Shown here: in pieces, positions 39,233-53,000 of the stretch
How the letters are laid out: every line of letters begins with the position of its first letter
How positions within the stretch are numbered: the first letter of the stretch is position 1
DNA from: Styela clava
Taxonomy: Eukaryota > Chordata > Ascidiacea > Stolidobranchia > Styelidae
Direction of reading: 5' to 3'
Assembly (NCBI RefSeq): GCF_964204865.1
Contig: NC_135263.1
Coordinates: forward strand, 6,822,501-6,886,500
DNA length: 64,000 bases
Notes under the pieces: generated by a model
Databases searched by the model: none
What the model was told of the DNA's origin: nothing
The model's input: only the letters and a program-made list of their open reading frames with translations
Translations under genes and position numbers: made by a program

Positions 39233-41392
39233 CAGTGGTTCTCAACCTTTTTCAGTTCGCGAACCGGTAAAATTTAAATATAATTTTTGCGGACCGGCGG
39301 AATTTCAAAATTCACCAAAAATGACATGAACACAAAACATAATCAAAGGAATGCAATTAGGACAAAAGAAGACAATCTAATTTAATGAGAAATTTGCTGC
39401 TGTATTTTTAATATTAAACGTGTTAAACGCTGTTCTAATGAAGTTTCTGCAAGGCGAAGTAGAGCTGTTTGAACTGAATAATGTTTTGCTGTTTGTTTGC
39501 CTCCATTTTACAATAAAACTTCGCTAAATTATAGGCCTACTGTCAAATTACGGAACGTGCGAACTGAGAAATTTTCAATCAGGTACTATGTAGGGTTGGG
39601 ACCCCGGGAAATCCCGGGGTTGGGTTGTTTTTTTTTCAATCCTGATCCCGCAATTGTTTCGTAAAAATCCCGGGATTTTGAGGCTTTGTTATCCATATAT
39701 ACTTATTCTCACAAATTGTAGGTTATAACACTTTATTTGATACTTATTTTGAAAAAAAAATCCATCCGCGCTTATAGTTTGAGTCAGTCAGACTAATTGG
39801 AACTATTGTGCGGAATATTACCAGGGAATTATTATTTGACTAGTAGAATTGTCATTATTGCCGACTTATTTAATCATGATTTGAACTCAAAATAGCATTC
39901 AGAATTTACGCAATGACTTTGCAGGGTTTTTATTCACTATTTAATACGAAAATAAAACAGGCACAATAAAAAAGTAAAATCAAGAAGGTCAACTATCGTC
40001 TTCAAAAATATCCGCATTCCGGCGTCAGAAATGATGAAATTTTCAGCTCAAAATTAAGACAATTAATTTACAAACGGTGGCAAAAAGATCGAAGCCGATC
40101 CAAAAGATAAACATCGGAATAAAATCCCGAATTCAACCCGATATTCGACAATTCGTTAAAATTATTCGATTCGATGGAAATATATATACTATTTTGCCCA
40201 CCCGATCTGTAATCACGCCAGCAATCTGGCGAAACGCATAGTAGTCCAAACACTGATGCAATGGAACTCAATAAAACCTTCATAGATTTGATAAATTACA
40301 CTACTTCACGAAAGCGTGGTGGAATCGACGATTATTTCATATCTCGATCACAAAAACGGTTATCTTTTTCGGATAGTTTCTGCAGTTTAAAAAGTCGAAT
40401 AAGCGTTCCGAAATAGTAAATGCTATGATCTTTGCCATCAAATTATGCCCGGGCCTTGCACGAAATTCATAACGTGAAAAGATACGTCCAGCGGTGAAAA
40501 TTGTTTATAACAACTTTAAACCTATTTAGTATTTTTAGCGATAATATTTAATTGTTGTAATGAAATACAGTTTATTTGCCTCTTTCATTTCTCTCGCTAG
40601 TACCGACAATAACACTATTGAATGATTTTGGAAATGGGAGAAACTTATTGGATTTTAACAAAAATGAATTAAGTTGTGAAAAATTGACAATACATGTGAT
40701 AATAATAAGGGCGTAACGTGGAACGACGAGCAAAACCCAAGCGTGTGATCGGCGGCGCGTTTGAAGGCCACGTATTACCCGTGCGGTCGCGCGACGTTTA
40801 CAATAATGTGAGGTGCTCCGAAGACGCTCTCGTTTACATTAACGTAAGAAAACAGTTGTAATATCGGTAACTATTAACCATTTGTTCGCGTTCGACTATC
40901 GCACTCTTTATGAGCAGAAAATGTTCGTGTTTTGTGATAGGTGTGCCGCGATATAAAAAAGGTTGGGAACCCCTGCCCTAGATGCTCTAATATTTCTTTG
41001 TCGATATTACATGGAATAAATACGTGATTTTAATGTCATGCAAGTTGTTCAAACCTTTTACTTAATCCCGGGATTATACGGCTCAATCCCGGGATTTCAA
41101 ACACTGGCTCCGGAATCCCAACCCTAGTTCTATGTGCTATTAAACTCATCCGTTAGGACGTTAGTCGCCGTTATGAGATCATGGACTTAACAAACATCCA
41201 GCCGTTGAGGGCTTAAATGGGCAGAGGACCTCTCACCAAGTTTGGTTGTTAGAAGAATACCAGTACTACGAATCTATAAGAGTTAAAAAATCATAAAAAT
41301 AATGAACATGAAGTTAATACTTTGTATTTTGCAATTTGCTATTAATATATTTATATTGGAATATTTGGCGGACCGGCGGTTGAGAACCACTG
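39233..41392. mobile_element. Outer hAT element with perfect 8-bp duplication
   Basis: It starts CAGTGGTTCTCAACCTTTTT and ends CGGTTGAGAACCACTG. ATTTAGAC flanks it on both sides (39225-39232 and 41393-41400). GCGGACCGGCGG lies just inside both ends. A second hAT element (39591-41126) is inserted in it. The remaining outer sequence is only about 0.6 kb and non-coding. Confidence 0.92.
39591..41126. mobile_element. Inner hAT element nested in 39233-41392
   Basis: The ends are TAGGGTTGGGACCCCGGGA and, inverted, TAGGGTTGGGATTCCGGAG. The flanks GTACTATG (39583-39590) and GTTCTATG (41127-41134) match at 7 of 8 bases. CCCGGGATT blocks recur inside both ends. A further hAT end (AAGGTTGGGAACCCCTG, about 40961-40977) lies inside without a clear partner. 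No transposase is visible. Confidence 0.8.
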
Positions 41393-41544
41393 ATTTAGAC
41401 ATGATGATTAAACAAGAGACAGTGCGCGAAAAAATTCGAAATTTGAAAAATGCTCGATATGGATAATCTGGGTGATAATGAACAATATTAACATTTCGAA
41501 TCGTGCATATCTTTCTTGTAATACTGGAGTCCTGGTATCCCTCC

Positions 41545-41660
41545 AACCAATGACATTAAACAACATGATGCGCAACTCCGGCATTTTTGTCCGAAGATCG
41601 TATTCGATACCACGCTCCAATGCACATACTTGACGAGACGAAAACGAGCGGATGTGTGCT
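41545..41660. repeat. Inverted-repeat partner of 45040-45155
   Basis: Shared with the reverse complement of 45040-45155: CAATGACATTAAACAACATGA, CGCTCCAATGCACATA and GACGAGACGAAAACGAGCG-like words. The two sites face each other 3.4 kb apart. They may be ends of one large element or two copies of a MITE. Confidence 0.5.
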
Positions 41661-42866
41661 GCTTTCAAGACATAGCACGAATGGTGTTCGTGCCTGCTTT
41701 GACAGTTGTTGTCGATTTTAATGATATTTTGGAAAGTTAAGGTAAAAAGAAATCGGAAAAAGGTAAGGTAAATACTATTGTTGTATATCACACCCGGGCA
41801 TCGCACTGTTAAGTACATGTGGGAAAGCCAGCCTTTGTCAAATACTACGAAGTTATTAATTCAGTACGGTACGTAGTTGCCCATTTGCCGAAATTACATA
41901 TTTACTTACCCCTTATAGTTTCAAATAGTTCATGCACCTCCAGTTAGATTTTTTTAATCAGTGAGAATATATACTCATTGTTGATTGCTGCTTATTGTAA
42001 CATACTATTGCGTATTCACTTTTATTTGCGTATTGAATCAAAGTGTTAACAAGTTCTCCTAACATTTCACTCATACCGGTCAATATTGTATAGTCTGATC
42101 TCTCAAGTATTTGGAGCCACGAATGCTTGTAATTTTCTGACTAAACCTTTTTATTAGTTGGTTTATATACCAAATTCAGTAAAATATTTTTTACATAAAA
42201 CATGAGATATTGGATTTGTTAGCTTTTCCATTCTAAATCATATAGACTGCTTTATTTATTCTTAACGAAAAACAATAAATCTCCTGTCTTTCTTCAGATG
42301 TGAAAGTTGTAGACAAACCTGTCTAAGCATTGTGAGACTCCTGCAGCACAAGAGGCATATCAATCAAGAAATTAAGCCGACATAAATCAAAACTTCCAAC
42401 TATTCGTCTAATCTCAATTTCCTATTATTTATTCACAGGACACCTATAGCAGAAGGGGAGATATCAGAAGTCTGGCGACATATCAGTGACAATGTGATTC
42501 CAATAAATATAATTAGAGTACTCCATAAATGTTTGCAATAGAAAAACAACCTGTGGAGGCATGCAAAGACATTTGACCCTCCGGTAGAGTTGTGTATGGC
42601 CCCCACATCCTGCAGGACTTGAGGAAAATAACTAAAAATTCCAAAGCGTAAGATTGCATAAGCGGTCTTATTTGTAAAAAGGCACAAAACACGCCAGACA
42701 TACTTAAAACAGCTTTGGAATATGAGAATTACGGGTAACTCACTGCACCTGTGTTATATTTGGTTCATCAACTTTTGGTAGTACTATAGAAGAAATTCCT
42801 TAAGGGGTATAATCATCATTCATGATAAAATACTATCATATATTTTTGGACAACTTCAATCTAGAC

Positions 42867-44025
42867 CAGGGATCTCAAACTCGCGGCCCCAGAAAACTTC
42901 CAGTGCGTCCCTCGAACGCTTAACAATAATTGTAATCGTATTTTGGATTTTTTTTTATCTAAATGTAATAGATTTTTCAAACCTTTTAAAGTGAAATTGA
43001 TTATTCACACAAAAAACAATTTACTGAAAGTAGTTTTGGAATATTCATTTTTTTTGTCCACATTTTGACCCAATTAAGAATACACATCAAGCTAGCAAAA
43101 GAATACTTGAATAAAACACTTGAGTGATTAAATTAAACGCAAAGTACATGAAGAAGGTGGCATTTTCAAAGAAAATGAGAGTTGCAACATTTCTGCTTTT
43201 CACAAAATTCTGAAGCACATTGCTTAATTCGTCATATTTCCATCAATACAATGAAAAAACACAATAAGCTCAGCAGTCAATATGACAAATTCGAAGACCA
43301 ACTTCGAACAGAAAATTTCCATGTGATTGTATATTAATATAATTATACAACGACTTAGTTACTAAAAATCAATATCAATAATAATTCAAGCAATCCTATG
43401 CCACTGCGAAATGTCTTGTCGAAAAAATCTGTGATTTGTTTTTTTACTGATCTATACATGAAATGATAAAAGTAACTTTTTTGCATTACTGGAATTAATT
43501 AAACATTCGCAAAGATCCAGATTAACCCATGATCATGTGGCCTCGTTAGTTAGAGTTGGTACTATAAAATCATTTCAGCCTGGCCTTAGTATGCTGGTGA
43601 CACAAAAAAGATGCCAAACGTCAGGACAAATGTAATTATTAAAACATTGAGTTTATGTTGTAGTATTTTTGTTAATTTTAGGTTCATATATTAAAATTAA
43701 GTATTATTCTTTCCTTATTCAAATCTTGTTCAAAAATGATTTTGATGGTTGTACATAGAATTTTATGATTGTTTATAATAAATACAGTAACTTGCAAATG
43801 TTGCAATAATAGTGGAATGCAAATATTATTATGTAATTGCATTTGAAATTGAAGAAAATAATAAAACTTAATCCAACTGTTTAGTTGCATCACAATATAT
43901 GTCACAAACTAAAATTATCTTAAAAATATCTTTTAAGTATACATTATCATAAACTGTTTGCTGCTCTTTTTACAATTTCCAAAATGCAATTCGGCTCTCG
44001 AAATCCCACGAGTTTGACACCACTG
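42867..44025. mobile_element. hAT-type non-autonomous element
   Basis: The left end is CAGGGATCTCAAACTCGCGG and the inverse of the right end is CAGTGGTGTCAAACTCGTGG. The flanks ATCTAGAC (42859-42866) and ATCTATTC (44026-44033) match at 6 of 8 bases. The inside is AT-rich and non-coding. Confidence 0.7.
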
Positions 44026-44039
44026 ATCTATTCTAGACG

Positions 44040-47000
44040 ATTCAAGCATTGCTTTGGGAAATAATATCACTTCAATTAAATTGAAATAATCTTGCTATAT
44101 TAAATACAAAATCGTTGCTATCATAAAGGTAAACCAATTCAGCCACTCGAAATATATTGGCCTTCACAAAGCAATGGAGGCAAAATTGAGAGTTCATGAG
44201 CTATGAACATTTGTACTTTTCTTTGTCTTGAACTTTTCATACTCCACAGCCCCTACTAATTTTTTTTAAGTACTATGTGATGGTCATACATATCTTTAAC
44301 TTGTATTTTCTGTCATGATGTATTAACAGGAATTATAAACATCCAACAATCAATGAGAATTATATGCGGAATCCCTCAGAATAAATTTGTCTAAAATCGG
44401 AGGAAGGCAAAAAATATAAGTAGTTTCCATCCACACAAGCATTTCAAGAAGACTTGCTCGAGCCAAACTAAATGAGCATCGTCAGGTGATCGGTAAGGCT
44501 GCAAGTAGAATTCAGCCCTGCAAACTCCTGCATAGAAGATAATATTAATTAGTGGGCTATGAGCTAAATTCATAAATTTAAACAAACCTATCTACGATGC
44601 ATTGTTTACCAGCAATGTTACCTACGATTAAATGAATATGTAATAGGCTATGTCTAATAAATTCACCTACAAAAGCAAGTTTAATAGGTGCAAACTTTGT
44701 GTTATGGAATTGTATCACAGCACAGTTTTGTATGACACCCTCTTCAAAGGAAATTTTAATGATTAAGCGCAAACATTAAAATTACTAACTTTGAATTTTG
44801 TCATTATCCGCAAAATGTTCCACACAAATCTTTCCGCTATCGCGTTTGTAATCTTCTCTGATAAAAAAAACGTCTATGATGTCCAGAATTGCTCTTTACA
44901 GCTTGCCCGCCATTCCAGCTTTCCAAGTGAGCAAAACTTCTTAGATATAGAGATTATTTTGATTCGTTACAGGCGCAAAAAGGCAGGTACTTCTCGTAAA
45001 AAAGACGCCGAGTAGCAAAAGCGAGCGGAAAACGGACGCGAAAGGCGACGAGAAATATGTGCATTGGAGCGTATCATGAAATACAATCTTTCGCCTGTAG
45101 TCTTATGGAGTGACGTCAGAGTTGCCTATCATGTTGTTTAATGTCATTGCTCCAACTAGCTCAAAATACATATATATTACAGCCAAACAACATGTATTTA
45201 GGATAAGTGCAATAATAATATTTTTCTATCCTAATATGCTTGACATTCAAGCTGTCCGATTAACTGGGTATTTTTGTGTAAGAATCGAAGAGTTTCCAAG
45301 ATAATGGTCAACGTTGAAAGTTGATAAAACCACAAAAATGGATAGCTTGTTTCCGGAGCTCAGTGAATGAACATCGAGGTATATATTTTCATAACTATCA
45401 TACCGGGAAAGGTAGCGAGTAGGCTATGCAAGTATACCCTATTAACTATTTCAATTACTCAGACAGTTAAAAGAAATAATTAATCTAGATATATAATAGC
45501 TGAAATGGTCTGAGTTAACAATTTAACCTAAATCTATTATTTATTTAGAATATCTCCTTCTTCGCAATTCAACTTTATATTCTTCCTGTACAAAGTGTAT
45601 TATCATGTAAGAATGAACTACCGAATGCTCGATCACATAGACAATGAAAAAACGAGATTTGTTAGTCATTTTTATTAGCATCAGGTACTTACGATTGTGA
45701 TTTTTCATTATTTAATTTCTGCAAATCGAAAGTCTGTCGCGGCGTCTGTCATGCTGATTTTTGAAGTAGCCTAATGAAACTGTCTGTATATAATACAATC
45801 TATTGAAATCTTAGTTGTTGTACTGTAGTTTATGCTACATATTATCACTGATTTATCGGGAGTTCAAGCTTATAAGTAGCGTTCTGCTTTGACATAAAGT
45901 CTTGTTCAACAACGGGCATCTCAGATTAAACCCATGCGGACTGTATGTTAGTCGTTGTGCGGACCTTTCAAAAACGACAATAAAAATCATTTGATGAATT
46001 AATAGTGATGCTTCACATGAATTGAACTCTTTGCTGGAAGTTTAAAGATCTAGAAGTAAACAATTCTGGCACTACCGAGGGTGTGAACCTAACAATGCAG
46101 AATGATGAAAATGATAAATTGGTTTAAATAATGTTCACACTATTCACTATGCCACATATATATAAATAAGAATCAATAGCTCAAATTTCTTGGAGTCGAT
46201 TTTTTGCATATAGTCAGTCAGAAACCCGCCTGAATAAAACTCTTCAAACGATACTGAGACCAATGACATGTTGTTATATGTCATTGCTGAGACCATGTTT
46301 TTAGTTGCGGATTGTCACTGCACGTTGTCACAACTGGCAAAGTCCAAAACAGTGGGTCATAATTAGTCAATGCAGCAGAGCAGTATCGGGGTATTTCTGC
46401 GACTCGTTAACATCAGCAACTCAATTGAACTCGCATTATTTGAGACTACAAACGTTCACTATCTATCAACTGATAACTAATTTCACATATGTAGCTTAAA
46501 GAGATACGGTACGGTAATATAGGGGCTGTAGTGGAGTTGCTGTTAAACGATACAGACAGCTTGTTGCTGTGAGATCACGCAAAATTAAATCGAGACGCAC
46601 ATATTTATCAACAAGGATGGGAAATCTGAGAATGTAGCCTACCGGTTCCGGTAGGGAGAGGGAAGTCTTGCGCACAGTGTTTGGTCTATTTCGGTTTCAA
46701 TAACAGTTAACTATTAGAAGATAGATTCCACGTCAATAGTAGTAGTAAAGAGGGTAGGGTAGCTCCATTCAGTCGTAGACATGCTAGTCATTATCAATGG
46801 CAGGATACCGCATACCAACAAAACAATAATGGCGTGTACCGGTAACACAAATGCGATGTGATGGTGAAATGAAATTGCCATTTTCGTTTTTACTGATGCA
46901 GTAGTTGTACCATTAAATTCAGTTACTTTTGCAGTCGGTATTTACTTGCATACTTCCCCCCCATTTATTCATTACACTAGTACCTATTTCATCAGCTAAA

Positions 47001-47241
47001 AAATAGCTTTTTCCCGTCCTGTCTTCATTATGTCATTGGGGCAGGTATAAAAAATCCTGAAATTGTTTCATCTGCTCTACCTTTATCTGTTTATCTTGAG
47101 TTTCATAATTTGTATCCAACCCTTCTTCTGTTCTTACAGTCTTAACAGTACTGCAGTAAGGAATTTGTTAATATTCCAATCTCCTAATCTTCCAACTCAC
47201 TGTACTAGATAGCGCATAAGCCTGTAAGCCCTTTTCTTGAA
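44040..47241. other. Intergenic; one repeat copy, otherwise unassigned
   Basis: The 45040-45155 stretch is the inverse of 41545-41660. Near 46260-46292 AATGACAT and ATGTCATT form a short hairpin. The 5' flank of the POLR1D-like gene lies at the right end. No other gene or element is supported. Confidence 0.45.
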
Positions 47242-48477
47242 ATGAATGTTGGTAGTAAAAAACAAGAAATGACATTAGAAGAGCAAGCTGTTGCTGAAAT
47301 TTTGAAGGAAGCAGCTCGAGGTAAAGAACGATCAAAAACATTAGGACCTGCAGGATGGTGAGATTTATTGAATGTACAATACAGATATATTATCCCTAAT
47401 CATGTAATCTGTATCTTGAAAGGTTTTTGCACTGTACTTATCCATTTTCCCCTATTTGCTCATTAATGACCTATTTTATTATCTTCCACTCCCAATTCCG
47501 CAATCACAGAGTTGTGTAAATGAGATGCTCTTCAGCATATTATCATAGATAGATTTCATTTATATTGGCTTTTTGAAAATATAATTTAAAATGTTCAATT
47601 ACCTCAAACTGCCATATTTTTCAATATATTTCTGCATTTATTTTACAGGAGGAAGGGTGCTACAACAAATAAAGTATTCTTGAAACGAACTTTGGCAAGT
47701 GCACTATATGACCCAACAAGCCGATCAAACAAGTCCATAAAGAAGGAGGACCAAATACAAAAGGTAAAGATGCTCTTCAAAATATTACCTATAGTTGGAA
47801 TCACTCACTAGAGGAATGTGTCATAAGGATGATAGAGTTTATGGAAGAAAATTGTACAACTTTTGCATTTGGCTTTCCAGATTTATATATAATTAAATTA
47901 TGTTATTTCCAAGCCCTTCAAGTAACAACAAAGTTTTTTGTCCTTGACAATTGAAGATAGCAACAATCTAATACTTAACTATTATGAAACATATTTTAAA
48001 AATGAAATATCAAATATATGCGAAGTTGAATTATAATGAATAGGAAAATTTGAATCATTGTATATTTGATACACACAGAAAAGTTGTTTCTATTGGTTTT
48101 CTACATTTTTCATACGTTTAATAATAACAAATGGTGGGTCCGAACATCAGATATAAATTGCATAATCTCACATTCTTTGCAATAGGGAAGATTTAAATTA
48201 ATTCTGAAATCAGCCAGCTTACCGGCTTTTCCCATTCCCTGCATAAATATGAGAGTCCTAAGTTACTAATAACTGTTGGGTAATCTTTACACTTTTACAG
48301 ACTGAGGCATCATCTAGTTCCACCAGTTGCTCAACAAAAGATTGTGATAGGTCACCAAGAAGGAAGTCTAGGAACCAGAAAAGATCATCCAACTCGAAGG
48401 ATAAACAAAGATCAGATAAAAGTTACAATTCAACAAAATCAAAGAAACGATATCCATCAGGTAATGAAATATTTTGA
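47242..48477 (+). CDS. POLR1D-like protein (alternative-isoform type)
   Basis: Three exons: 47242-47357 (donor GTGAGA), 47649-47763 (donor GTAAAG) and 48301-48477, giving 135 residues with phases that fit. Residues 1-45 contain EEQAVAEILKEAARGKERSK and LGPAGW, followed by TNKVFLKRTL. This closely follows the short human POLR1D isoform that does not contain the AC19 RNA polymerase fold (pattern 'E-LLKEA-RGK-RAETMGP-GW ... TNKRFL'). The C-terminal 60 residues are S/K/R-rich and low in complexity, as in that isoform. The AC19 subunit domain itself is not seen here. The cell role of this isoform is not settled, so none is assigned. A second good donor (CAG then GTAATG at 48460) could splice past the stop used here. 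The syntaxin gene follows 1.5 kb downstream on the same strand. Confidence 0.72.
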
Positions 48478-50022
48478 TTCAAACTACGGTAGTTACAAAT
48501 GCATACATAAGAAACATAAATGCCACTGAAGTTTGGAATTATCTTCTTCATGATTTTGCACAGACTCATTTTGACTGTTCTCTTTTCAGTTTATCAATTG
48601 TAGCCTATGCAATATAGTTTCATTTGAATGTTATGTGGATGTTGCATGGCTTCATATTTCAGTATGGTTTAGAGACATTGGCATTGCAGTTGTTGTGAGA
48701 GACTTCGTTGGTGATTGCTTGCAGGTTTTCTATTTGAGCCAGTTTCATTGAAGATGAGTACAATGGGCTTGTTTGAGCAAAGTCCTAGAAAGAATTAATT
48801 TTGTGCCAATAAATGAATAATTTTTGCCTCCTATGTTAAACTGACTCGTGTAATATGCAACCCTCAAAGAATCATGTGAGTCGTTGCTATAAACAAATTT
48901 CTATTCATTGACTAATATTTTGCCAAAATACTTTCCAACATAAATATTAAATCATTTCGCAATAATTAGGCCTACTTTGCTTCAGGACCATTATGTCATC
49001 CAATTTTTGCTGTATTTATACCAATTCCTAGTTAGGCCAACACAGGACAGTAGTATTTGTTAATGCAAGTCCTCGAAGAATAATTTATTCTGACAGGATG
49101 TAGGTGGATGATGACTTCCTTCTTTTGTAATGGACAAATTTATTGTCTGAACTATTCTAGCAGCATCATGCCACACGAGTCACACATTTGAAACAGCTGT
49201 TGGTTGCGAGCCATCATTATATAGTTATGGTATACTGTTAACGCATGCTATGTTTAGGTGGTAGTACTCAACTATTATTTTCAATATTCAAAATGGATTT
49301 GTTTCATTATATGAGGTCATTGTAGGTCATTCATTGATAGTGAGGGATAATAATGTCTGGTCCAGCTGAATCCCACTTTGTAATTTCTGATTAAATTCTG
49401 TCTTTACTTAAATTCTGTCGTTGCGTACAGTACTAGTTATGTTAATCGAAGTATGGAAATACGATTCAGTTGTAGAGTTTACAATATTTCTAGTCATTGC
49501 ACTTGTGGTGGAATTTGTTGCTATCATTAGTGCAGTTTATCATTATCTCATTTTTGGTTAATATGATTTAGATATTTAGTTTAGTTGAAGAATTTGAAGA
49601 TGTGAATTTTTTTTTATATACACTTTACTCAAAGCAAAGTCCTGAACCCTCAGGTAAAAGTTGAAATAGTTCTGATGGCGTCAGAAAGCATTGATGTTCT
49701 AAAAACAATATATTTTATCATTGTGGCACTAATATGTCAGTAGCTGGAAGAGACGTGATGCCTGCAACAATATAGGCATACTTCTACTGATTTGGTATTT
49801 CAGATTCATGTTAGAGAAATCTAAAGAAATTTTTCATGAAAGTAGGCAATTATTAGGAATTTTCATGAAATTTAGTGGCTTGAGTTGGTGTGATATTATT
49901 TTTACAATGCGTACAATGACCCAAAAAATGTATAATAGATATCAGACCTGATTTACTCAGCAGTAGCAATTAATATATCATATCATAATTTAGTGATGTA
50001 TTTGAATGTAATAACATGAAAT
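48478..50022. other. Intergenic between two plus-strand genes
   Basis: 1.5 kb of AT-rich sequence with no reading frame, repeat or RNA gene that I can support. It probably includes the 3' flank of the POLR1D-like gene and the 5' region of the syntaxin gene. Confidence 0.45.
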
Positions 50023-53000
50023 ATGATTCGTGATCGAATGCCTGATTTATTAGAACTTGCTAGAACAAATCCTGATTTATATAATGAACCAGAATTGCAT
50101 CAAGAAGTTCCTCTCGATCCAACTCTGAAAGTTATGTTTGAAAGGGTTTGTTTATGTTTGTCTGATTTTTTTAATTTCTAGACAATGTTATATTTTTATA
50201 TGTCTGTATATAAAAAAAATTATTGGTAGTGTTTAGTTTACATTTGAAGAATGAACAGGAGGTGTACAATAATTAGTGCCATTATTAAAGAAAGATGTTT
50301 TTATTTGAACAATATCAATTAAAACTGGTTTTCACCAAAGTAAAATGATGCCCTGCCCTTTTGTGGGAATATTGATACATTTTACATAAATTTCATTGTT
50401 GGTTTTTGACGTAACTATTAATATTGTTGACCAATGGATCTATTTTGCAATGATTACCAAATTTAATACATGCAGCTAGCACTAATCGCAAAGCTATTTT
50501 CTGTACAACTTTTTTATGATGCATTTATAACTTTTTACTCTGAACAAGTCACTGATATATGTAAGGGGCTACTTCAAATTCAAGTTAAGTACATTTGATG
50601 TTACACATGTCGGAGCATTGTTGTTGTAATAATGCTTCATGGGTCCTGCAAATCGCACCCAGAAATCATGTAGTCCAGCAATCTTACATATGATCACCTA
50701 ATAAAATTCAATATTAGTTGAGGTGGTCATAGACATGATTTCCTACTTATGCTTATCAGACACAGAGCCGTTTATGTTATCTGAACATTTGAAACTTAAC
50801 AACTTTTAATCTTCAACAAACTTCCAGGCAGCAAAAGTCGCAAAATTTCTGTCTCAGATGAAGAAACTCATGTGGGAACTAAATAAACTACATGATCGAA
50901 TATTGACGTGTTCTAGTTTTGAGCAAGAAGAAGAATGCAGGAAATTGGTAGGTTAATAAATATAGGGGTGATTCCATAGCCTTGGACTTTGTTAGAATCA
51001 CAGGTTACCCATCTCGAAGTCAAATTCCATTCCCATGACCTCACCCAGGATGCGGTAAATTCATTAGGAAATGCTAAGGGATTTCGGGCCTTCCAAAAAT
51101 AACAATTTCTTACATATCTTCAATACATAGTTTACATAAGATATAAGCACACTCGCCATGTTATGCTGAAAAGAAACTTGATCTCAAACCATACTTGAAT
51201 GTGAAATTGCAGGAGTCCTTTTCGTTTAATCCGGATCATCCATCGCCTTAAATACATATATCTTGTTTCAGATTTCAAATGTTGGAAATCGATTTGGTGC
51301 TTTGGCAAGAAAGAGTAAAGCTGTGTTAAGAAGATTTGAAATTGATGAAAATATAATGCAAAATTATTCTGCAGCAAACCATTCCCCACCTATTGTTGAT
51401 TGGAAGTCAAACAGAGACGATGTAGAAATGAGAAGTTTTAAGGATAATGCCCATGTATGCTCTCTTGCAATCTATGTATTGTAATCATATGCCTAACTGT
51501 TAATTCTATGCTTACTTTTGGTTTTTCTGGTGACAGGCGTGTCTTAATAGCATGTGAGTGTGATGACTAATTTTACAACTTTCTTCTTAAAATTTTGATG
51601 ATCTTCAAATCAGGGCCAGCTTTGCTTTTTTAATCAGGAAAAAATTGACATTCCAGATCCACTTTAAAACTCGGTTTCTTGGGGTTGACAAATATTTTGA
51701 CTTTGAATCCAGGTTGAGTGAACTTCTGATTCCATCTCCAAACTCTGAGAATACCAAATTTGGATAACCAAATATTTTGCACAGCTTTGCTTAATTAATT
51801 GCCTGTTAGTCTGTTTTGAATTGGATTATCACAATTACCGTAAAAGTTCCTACCTCCAAATTTTGATTCTTATTTACCGGTAATAGAAGCATGCAGAACC
51901 TGACTCTAGTCTGAACTCTCATTTATTGATAATCTCCTAATGTTCGAATTATTTGATTGGTTATTTTAACAACTTGTCAGGTTATCCAACTACGATGACT
52001 GCTGATATTCGGGTAGATTTATTTTCATTATAGCCTGCTTGTGTAGCATGACATATAAAATATTTTTAATTAAATTGTATAATCTTTAATGGAAAAAGTT
52101 GAGTTAATTTTCTGTTGTTTTATCAGGTAACATGGCATCGATTACCTTCAGGAAATTTACTTCCATTATCCAGCTCTCATTTTATTCCTGCAGAAATTCG
52201 AATGAGATTTCATCTCCATAATATATTTTCATATAAGTAAGCAATAATATTGTTTTCGCTTGACTATCGACTAATTATTAATTAACATACCTTTTTTATA
52301 ATCTAATCTTATCTGATAGGCTCACTTGTCTTGTTCGAGAGTATTATGTAATGCAAAAAGTTTATGGCGATCAATGTAGAAACAAAATCAAGAGACAAAT
52401 GGCGATCATTGGAAGAGAAATGAAGGAATCTGAACTTGATGAGTGAGATTTTGTTGAAATCCAATCTTTCATTGCCTATAATTTGTGTTTTGCGACTGAT
52501 GAGCTAAATGATAAATATGAAGTTGTGCTTAAGCTATCAAAATTGCTGGATATGCTCGTGTTGAACAACTAACTGCGCCAAAATTTATTTTCACCTTTGT
52601 CTACCTGACATGTTTTTTTCTAGAATACTTGTCTCTATCAAAGTATTTGATATTTTAGAATTTTCTCTAATTTAAATTGGGTACAAGAACCAGAAAGGCT
52701 TTAATCTTTTCAATAATTATTAGCTCATTAGATATTAGCAGACAGAGTGAACAGCATAAATAAGTGTCATGTAAAAAATCCATCAAGAATTTTGCACAAG
52801 ATTCTATCTATACAAACATTGTCTCTTACAGATTTATTGAAATTTTTAATTTCAGAGCAATCCAACACCAAGAACGAATTCCTTTACTACATCAAGAAAT
52901 ATTAGATGACACTGTTGTTGATCGTCAAATGCAAGCTAGAATAAAAGAAGTTGAAGTTTTACACAAAGAGATTCTTAATTTAGAGGTATGAAGAACTTTT

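Noticed and set aside
41408..41818. 136-codon minus-strand frame
   Set aside because: It overlaps the inverted repeat shared with 45040-45155, and the shared part is open only by chance in the other copy. No domain or signal.
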